NCBI GenBank assembly: GCA_024709505.1
Contig: JANJWP010000027.1
Coordinates: 1 to 64,000 of the forward strand
DNA: 64,000 bases
DNA from: Candidatus Altimarinota bacterium
Lineage (GTDB): Bacteria > Patescibacteriota > Gracilibacteria > BD1-5 > UBA2023
Reading direction: 5' to 3'
The notes beneath the pieces were generated by a model that searched no databases, was not told where the DNA came from, and was given only the letters and a program-made list of their open reading frames with translations. Below are positions 59,497 through 64,000 of this stretch, in pieces; the stretch's first letter is position 1; every line of letters starts with the position of its first letter. A program made the position numbers and the translations under genes.

Positions 59497-59825
59497 CGCA
59501 GTTGCATGATGAGGCGATACTGAGCGCGTTACCAACGCTTGGTATCAGGATGGAAAAAGGGCGCTGGTGACCCGTATCCGTTTTACCCTTTTTCGGTAGG
59601 GCGGCGGGCGCTCAGTCCCCGCAAGCCGGTCTGGTTTTCTTTTCTTCGCCTTTTCTTCTGCACAGACCGAGTCTTCCCTGGCCTTAGCCAACCCCCATGC
59701 TTTTCAAATCCGAATGGAGAGCCGGAGGCGAACGGCCAATAATGGGGGGCCGGATACGTGAAAAAAGATCCGCGGTTGCAAAAAAGAACCAAGGATAGTC
59801 CCCGGATTCGTCCGGGGATTTTTAT
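59497..59825 (+). ncRNA. Putative structured non-coding RNA, about 330 nt
   Basis: No gene in either strand fits this 350-bp gap, but it has a promoter, strong secondary structure and a terminator. Stems: GATACTGAGCG with CGCTTGGTATC (11 bp, two G-U) near 59517-59548; GAAAAAGGG with CCCTTTTTC (9 bp) near 59552-59600; CCCCCAT with ATGGGGG near 59695-59750 enclosing GCCG..CGGC. CCGCAGTTGC near the start and CCGCGGTTGC near the end are near-repeats. It does not show the SRP, tmRNA, RNase P or 6S hallmarks I know. Size would suit a housekeeping RNA with divergent sequence. It ends at the terminator 59799-59828. Confidence 0.5.
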
Positions 59826-59828
59826 TTC
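59799..59828 (+). terminator. Terminator of the putative ncRNA
   Basis: TCCCCGGA TTCG TCCGGGGA followed by TTTTTATTT; the T tract overlaps the end of the convergent nth gene. Confidence 0.88.
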
Positions 59829-60448
59829 GTTTTCGAAGGACAAACCGATCGGAGCGGACAATCCCCGCAACGCGGATTTCTCGCAAGGCAGCGGTAACGG
59901 CCAAAGAGCACGAGCGGATGGTGGGACCCCACCTTCTGTTCCCGCGTGAACTTCTTTTCGATGATCCGATCGGTTTCTTCCGGGGCATTGGTTTTTACGA
60001 CGGCGAGCCGGTTCAATACTCGGTGCACGTGCGTATCGACGCCGACATAGGGCAAATCATAAAGCACCGAAAGCACGACCTTGGCCGTTTTAATGCCGAC
60101 TCCGGGGAGCGAAAGCATTTCGGGAACGGTTTTGGGAATCGAAGAACCGAACCGTACAACGAGCATTTCGGCGGCAAGACGGACGTGTTTGGCTTTAGTC
60201 TTATAATAGTTCACCCCCGAAAGAAGCCCTTCGGTTTCTTTCGGGGAAATTCGGAGCGCGTCTTCGGGAGTTCGCACGCGCGCGAAGTACGGCGGAGTAA
60301 CCTTGTTGACCTGTTTGTCGGTGGTTTGCGCCGAAAGCATGACCGCCACCAAAAATTGGAACGGCGTTCCGTAATCGAGCTCCGTTCGGATATCGGGATA
60401 TTCGGACGATATGACCGAGAGAATGAAATCGAGTTTTGCCTGGTTCAC
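59822..60448 (-). CDS. nth: Endonuclease III
   Basis: A 208-residue base-excision-repair glycosylase/AP lyase for oxidised pyrimidines. HhH motif LPGVGIKTAKVVL with catalytic Lys, VDTHVHRVLNRL with the catalytic Asp, and the [4Fe-4S] ligands C-x6-C-x2-C-x5-C (CLARNPRCGDCPLRSVC) near the C-terminus. No TGA. Length fits the family (211 in E. coli). The stop overlaps the ncRNA terminator. Confidence 0.95.
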   Translation of the reverse strand: MNQAKLDFILSVISSEYPDIRTELDYGTPFQFLVAVMLSAQTTDKQVNKVTPPYFARVRTPEDALRISPKETEGLLSGVNYYKTKAKHVRLAAEMLVVRFGSSIPKTVPEMLSLPGVGIKTAKVVLSVLYDLPYVGVDTHVHRVLNRLAVVKTNAPEETDRIIEKKFTREQKVGSHHPLVLFGRYRCLARNPRCGDCPLRSVCPSKTK

Positions 60449-60460
60449 GAAGAAGCGCGC

Positions 60461-61474
60461 TTAGTGTCGAACGTAGATTTCTCGGAGTTTTTTTGCCATG
60501 GGGGCTTCGGAAAAGGTTTCCGAAACGAGTTTCCAATCGTTTTCGAGTTCGCTCACGAGCCACATGGTCCTTCGGTAGGCCCGTTCAAGTTCATCCCGCT
60601 TCAGGCCCGATCCTAAAAGCCTCGAGGAATGCGAGCGTGCGGCAATGACGGACGAAACTCCATCGCGATCGGTAACGAAGGGATTGATGGCTCGAAGGTA
60701 GGGAACGTTCGGATCGTACTCGGCGTAAAACGAACGGAATTTTTTCAACGCCCATTCGAGCGCCGCGAAATTCCGAGGATCGACCATGTATTTCACCATG
60801 AGGAACGCCGCCGTTTCGTCGTAACTGCCGATGCGGTCGTTTGGATCCATTCCGGCTTGCGAAAACATGGCCCGCCAAAACCGTCCGCCCGCCAACCGGC
60901 AATCCATACTGGAAGTTCCGTCGGAATCCACGGCCCGATTGAGCGCTCCCGATATTCGAAGCACGTCACGGGCGAATTCTTCGAGCTGGGGAAGTTCCAG
61001 CGCGAGGGAGAGCTTCTCGAGCGATTCGACATTTTTCTTAGGATCGAGGGTCACGTTTTCCGACGAACGATCCGACGGCTTGCGAACGACCGGAGCGGAA
61101 TCATAGTATCCGCTTTCATAAAGCGCGTCAATGAGCGTGAGTCCGTTGGGAAAAACGTGGGAAAGGGCTTCCTTCGGGGAGCGAAATTCGTACGTGGCGT
61201 TCATTTCCGCAAGCAATCGCCTGACGGAATTGGAAACCGAAAGCGGCATGTTCGGATCATCGAGCGTTTCGTAGAGGCGCCGGATAATCACGGTGAAGAC
61301 CGCGTAATTGTACCGTTCTTTCCCTTGGGGCGATTCGATGTCGATTTCCCCTCCGATCAAATTTTCCAACCGGAGTTTGGTCACGCGGAAAGCGTTCTCC
61401 GCTTCGGGCGGAAGGCCGGTCTCCCCTTCGGGAAGAACGGTATACTCGGATTTGGAAAGGTTTACGGTAGTCAT
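60461..61474 (-). CDS. Hypothetical protein
   Basis: A 337-residue mostly helical protein without signal peptide or membrane segments and without TGA. Segments such as LRLENLIGGEIDIESPQGKE and FAALEWALKKFRSFYAEYDP show amphipathic helices; no active-site motif is recognised. It is 12 bp upstream of nth on the same strand, so they are likely one operon. Cytoplasmic by composition. Confidence 0.6.
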   Translation of the reverse strand: MTTVNLSKSEYTVLPEGETGLPPEAENAFRVTKLRLENLIGGEIDIESPQGKERYNYAVFTVIIRRLYETLDDPNMPLSVSNSVRRLLAEMNATYEFRSPKEALSHVFPNGLTLIDALYESGYYDSAPVVRKPSDRSSENVTLDPKKNVESLEKLSLALELPQLEEFARDVLRISGALNRAVDSDGTSSMDCRLAGGRFWRAMFSQAGMDPNDRIGSYDETAAFLMVKYMVDPRNFAALEWALKKFRSFYAEYDPNVPYLRAINPFVTDRDGVSSVIAARSHSSRLLGSGLKRDELERAYRRTMWLVSELENDWKLVSETFSEAPMAKKLREIYVRH

Positions 61475-61558
61475 GCGTCCATGCTACCATAAGCCGCCGT
61501 ATGCGTCAAAAAGGCGCCGCTCCTTGCAAAAGCCCGTGGGAAACGTACACTTGCCGAC

Positions 61559-62383
61559 ATGGTCATCGACACGCACTCCCACGCCTACTTCGACGAACTT
61601 TCCCTTCGGGAAGACGATCTCCTTTCCAATATGGAAAAATCTGGAGTGGCCTTCGCCGTACAAATCGGTTGCGATTTCGATTCGAGCGCCAAGGCGGTCG
61701 CCCTCGCCAAGCGCCACCCGGAAAAATACCGCGCCACCGTGGGTCTCCATCCTGGCGAAGCCCAGAAAATGTCTTTCCAACGAATAGACGAAGAAGTGGA
61801 AAAACTCCGCCGACTCCTCGAACGAGAACGGAGCATGGTCGTCGCCATCGGAGAAACCGGATGGGATTTTTACCGTCTTTCCGAAGATCCTTCCGTCCAA
61901 GCCAAGGAAATCGAATCGGAACGTCGGGCGTTCCGATTGCAAGCGGACCTCGCTTTGGAATACGGGCTTCCGCTCGTCGTCCATACGAGAAATTCCGGCC
62001 GCGCCACGCTCGATTCGCTTCGCGAATTCGGCATCCGCGATGCCGTAATCCACTGTTTCAGCGAAGATGCCGACTTCGCCCGCGAAGCCCTGGGAATATC
62101 TTCCGGAATACGTTTCGGCTTCTCGTGAATCCTCACCTATAAAAACGCTAAAACTCTCCACGCGGCGGCGGCGGAAATTCCGCTCGAACGCATTCTCGTC
62201 GAAACCGACGCTCCGTTCCTCGCGCCGGAACCGGTACGGGGAACCGTAAACGAGAGCGCCAACGTCCGCCACGTCCTCGAACGACTCAAAACCTACCGGA
62301 AAGAAGATCCGGAAACCGTTGAACGAACCGTTTTTGAAAATTCCCTCCGGTTTTACGGGCTTTCCGAAAACCTCTTCCATTAG
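61559..62383 (+). CDS. tatD: TatD-family deoxyribonuclease
   Basis: A 274-residue metal-dependent hydrolase. Motifs: IDTHSHAYFDEL (His ligands), TVGLHPGEA, AIGETGWDFY (Glu), LVVHTRNSG, VIHCFSED (His), and S-TGA-ILTYKNAKTLHAA then LVETDAPFLAPEPVRG (Asp). TatD proteins have SGIxTF/YKNA, so the TGA (62126) is conserved Gly. They act as 3'-5' exonucleases in DNA repair or degradation. It is followed 9 bp later by the next gene. A TACACT box lies close before the ATG. Confidence 0.93.
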
Positions 62384-62392
62384 CTACCTTCC

Positions 62393-62812
62393 ATGAAATT
62401 CGCCCTCGACTTCAAGAAAAAGCTCTCCCGCACGGAAATCGTAATCCTTGCCGCTTCCGTAATGACGCTCGCGGTGCTGTTTTTTTATCTCGCCACCCAC
62501 GTCCGATTCGCCAAGGAAGAAGGACTTTTCGAAAACCGGCCGAAAATCATGGACGTCTTCCGCGATAAAAACGGGAACGCCACCTCCGTTCCCAATCCCG
62601 AACGTATCGAACCCTGGATGAACTTCCGGTACGTCAACGTGGTATTCAGGCTTCCGGAAGAATACCTTCGCGATTCCCTTTCCATCGACGATGCGAAATA
62701 CCCGAACGTTCCCATTGGAAAATACGCGAAAAAGCGCGGCATAGACCGCGAAAGCTTTTTGAGAGAACTCCGTCGCCTCGTCTCCGAGGCGCAAAGCGCC
62801 AACGGCAAATAG
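62393..62812 (+). CDS. Single-pass membrane protein, hypothetical
   Basis: A 139-residue protein: one N-terminal membrane helix (IVILAASVMTLAVLFFYLAT) and an external domain with FRYVNVVFRLPEEYLRDSL then IDRESFLRELRRLV. No TGA. Located between tatD and the DedA gene, in the same transcript (9 and 2 bp gaps). Function unknown; the small C-terminal helical part resembles no family I can name. Confidence 0.6.
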   Translation: MKFALDFKKKLSRTEIVILAASVMTLAVLFFYLATHVRFAKEEGLFENRPKIMDVFRDKNGNATSVPNPERIEPWMNFRYVNVVFRLPEEYLRDSLSIDDAKYPNVPIGKYAKKRGIDRESFLRELRRLVSEAQSANGK

Positions 62813-62814
62813 CC

Positions 62815-63423
62815 ATGCTCGACTTCCTCCTTTCCTCGCTTCTCGTTTGGAAATACGCCCTCCTCTTCGGCGTGGTTTCTTTTGCCGCGTTCGGATTTCC
62901 CATTCCGGCAACGGCACTGGTCGTGGCGGCCGGAGCGTTCGCGGCACAAGGATATTTCGACGTGTTTCCGGTTTTCGCTTCGGCAATGGCGGCCGCGATA
63001 GTTTGAGACCATGCCGCCTATTTCGTTTCACGCAGGTACGGCAAGTATGCCTTCGCAAAGATCGGCTTCGCAAAAGCGCTCTCTTCGGACCGTTATTTGG
63101 CACTCGAATCGAAGTTCCAACGGCATTCCTCCTTTGCCATCATCGGAAGCCGGTTCGTTGGAACGAGCCTCGTTCCGGCCGTGAACATTCTTTCCGGGCT
63201 CTCGAAAATTCCCGTAAAAAGGTTTTTTACGCTGGTAGTCGCGGGCGAATTTTTCTACGTTTCGCTTTTCGGCGGACTCGGATACCTCTTTGGCGACCAA
63301 TGGCAGGCCATATTCGCCATCGTGCGCGACGTCGGATGGATCGTTGCGGTCAGCATTGGGGCCGTCGTAACGCTAGCCGTGCTTCGATATCGGAAAAGGG
63401 GATGGAGGTTTCGACGCGGATAA
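62815..63423 (+). CDS. DedA/VTT-domain membrane protein
   Basis: A 202-residue, about five-helix membrane protein: AAFGFPIPATALVVAAGAF, IV-TGA-DHAAYFVSRRYG (the conserved GD..xYxxGR-like turn, TGA at 63004 is Gly), RHSSFAIIGSRFVGTSLVPAVNILSG with the FxxRFxPxxR-like helix. DedA proteins are thought to translocate phospholipids such as undecaprenyl phosphate or PE. Basic C-terminal tail (RYRKRGWRFRRG). Confidence 0.82.
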
Positions 63424-63450
63424 GAAAGGCGATCGTTCAGCCGGGAATCC

Positions 63451-64000
63451 TTATCGCATTTCCAAAAGCTTCGAATCGACGTATTCGGGAATCGCGAGAC
63501 GAATTCGCTCGACCAAACGTTCGTACATGTAATAATCCTCCTCTTCGGTAAGCAGGTCGAAGGTGATTCGGGCGGTTTTTCCGCCTTCCTCGCTTTTTTG
63601 GGCGATTTCGAGGATGTTGATCTTCATAAGGAAGAATATGTCGGTCAGTTTTCGTAGCACGCCGATCTTGTTTTGGAAGGTCATCTCGACCTTGAGGCGC
63701 ATTTGTTGGGTTTCCGATCCCGCCCAAATTGCCGGAATGAACCGGTCGAATATTCCCTTTTTAAGGGATCCACAGTCAACGCGGTGAACGGTGATGCCGA
63801 ATCGGCTCGAATATCCGACGATCCGATCTCCCGGAACTGGCGAACAACAGTTGGCCATTCGATACGGTATTCCTTTTTCGCCTCAGATGAGCACTGACGG
63901 GATTCCGTCGTCCGACTTTCCCGATTCGTCGGATTTGATTTTTGAGGAGACCGATTGCGGGGCCTCGGTTTTTCCGGATTTCTCATAGGGGATTCCGTGA
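63451..64000 (-). CDS. RelA/SpoT homolog, C-terminal part (5'-truncated by window edge)
   Basis: About 183 C-terminal residues. VLIGGEKGIPYRMANCCSPVPGD (TGA at 63883 is Gly), VGYSSRFGITVHRVDC are the zinc-finger/CC-containing region of long RSH (p)ppGpp synthetases-hydrolases, then an ACT domain (MRLKVEMTFQNKIGVLRKLTDIF, MKINILEIAQKS) ends in TAA. The C-terminal domains sense uncharged tRNA on the ribosome. The catalytic HD and synthetase domains lie outside the window, so which activities are retained cannot be seen. Confidence 0.88.

Noticed and set aside
59485-59545. SRP (4.5S) RNA, from the TCAGGTCCG start
   Set aside because: The symmetric loop and GNRA-type tip of SRP helix 8 (GGAAGGAAGCAGC-like) are not present; only a short chance match.

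Overview
This window reads as a chromosomal fragment from a Patescibacteria/CPR bacterium of the Gracilibacteria (BD1-5) / Absconditabacteria (SR1) type, because UGA is a sense codon for glycine (translation table 25). About half of the genes are interrupted by in-frame TGA when read with the standard code. The TGA codons fall on invariant glycines: the RarA Walker A motif and two further RarA glycines, the Pol I QGTAAD motif, PyrH IGGGN, TatD, CreD, the RND GGL motif, the ABC-F Walker A, the SPASM CRGGC motif and a RelE-type RIGNYR motif. Genes end in TAA or TAG. The tRNA-Trp has a CCA anticodon, so UGA is not tryptophan. All coordinates below were rebuilt by reading through TGA as Gly. The DNA is of medium-high G+C except for one AT-rich island at 53.8-55.3 kb.

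Layout. 1-4.8 kb: cell-surface operon (DUF916-like, Ig/IPT-like and peptidoglycan-binding proteins). 4.8-12.3 kb: rarA, a hypothetical gene, a glucosaminidase, an A-type Fe-S carrier, a ZIP transporter, a zincin-like protein whose start lies where its promoter should initiate, and creD. 12.4-13.9 kb: a 46-residue peptide gene, an attenuator-like terminator and a radical SAM/SPASM maturase, a candidate RiPP locus. 14.0-15.2 kb: a histidine phosphatase and a Kazal-type inhibitor. 15.3-24.9 kb: a copper-resistance island (CsoR with operator, His/Met-rich proteins, RND adaptor and pump, multicopper oxidase, DUF5676-like and two DUF1573 proteins). 25-38 kb: a decayed gene, a P-loop kinase, tRNA-Lys, MscS, HolB-like, flippase, Klenow-type Pol I, rbfA, ftsQ-like, and a Bat (VWA/TPR) operon in which BatA and BatB are fused. 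37.4-46.1 kb: pyrH, a membrane-anchored HTH protein, gyrB, ABC-F, map, two small paralogs and gatB. 46.2-51.4 kb: a 1735-residue secreted M4 metalloprotease. 51.4-53.6 kb: rpsB-(DUF4870-like)-tsf and tRNA-Trp.

53.6-55.3 kb: an AT-rich island next to tRNA-Trp. It is bounded by 45-bp direct repeats and a duplicated tRNA 3' end, and carries a RelBE/Phd-type toxin-antitoxin pair that is only visible in code 25. 55.4-64 kb: a fibrinogen-like surface protein, a GH26-like secreted glycosidase, an S4 protein, recX, a HEPN-like protein, a probable structured ncRNA with its own promoter and terminator, nth, tatD, a DedA protein and the C-terminus of a RelA/SpoT homolog running off the edge.

Shared themes: many exported proteins suited to an attached or host-associated life, very few Shine-Dalgarno sequences, and -10 boxes often placed only 7-35 nt before the start codon.
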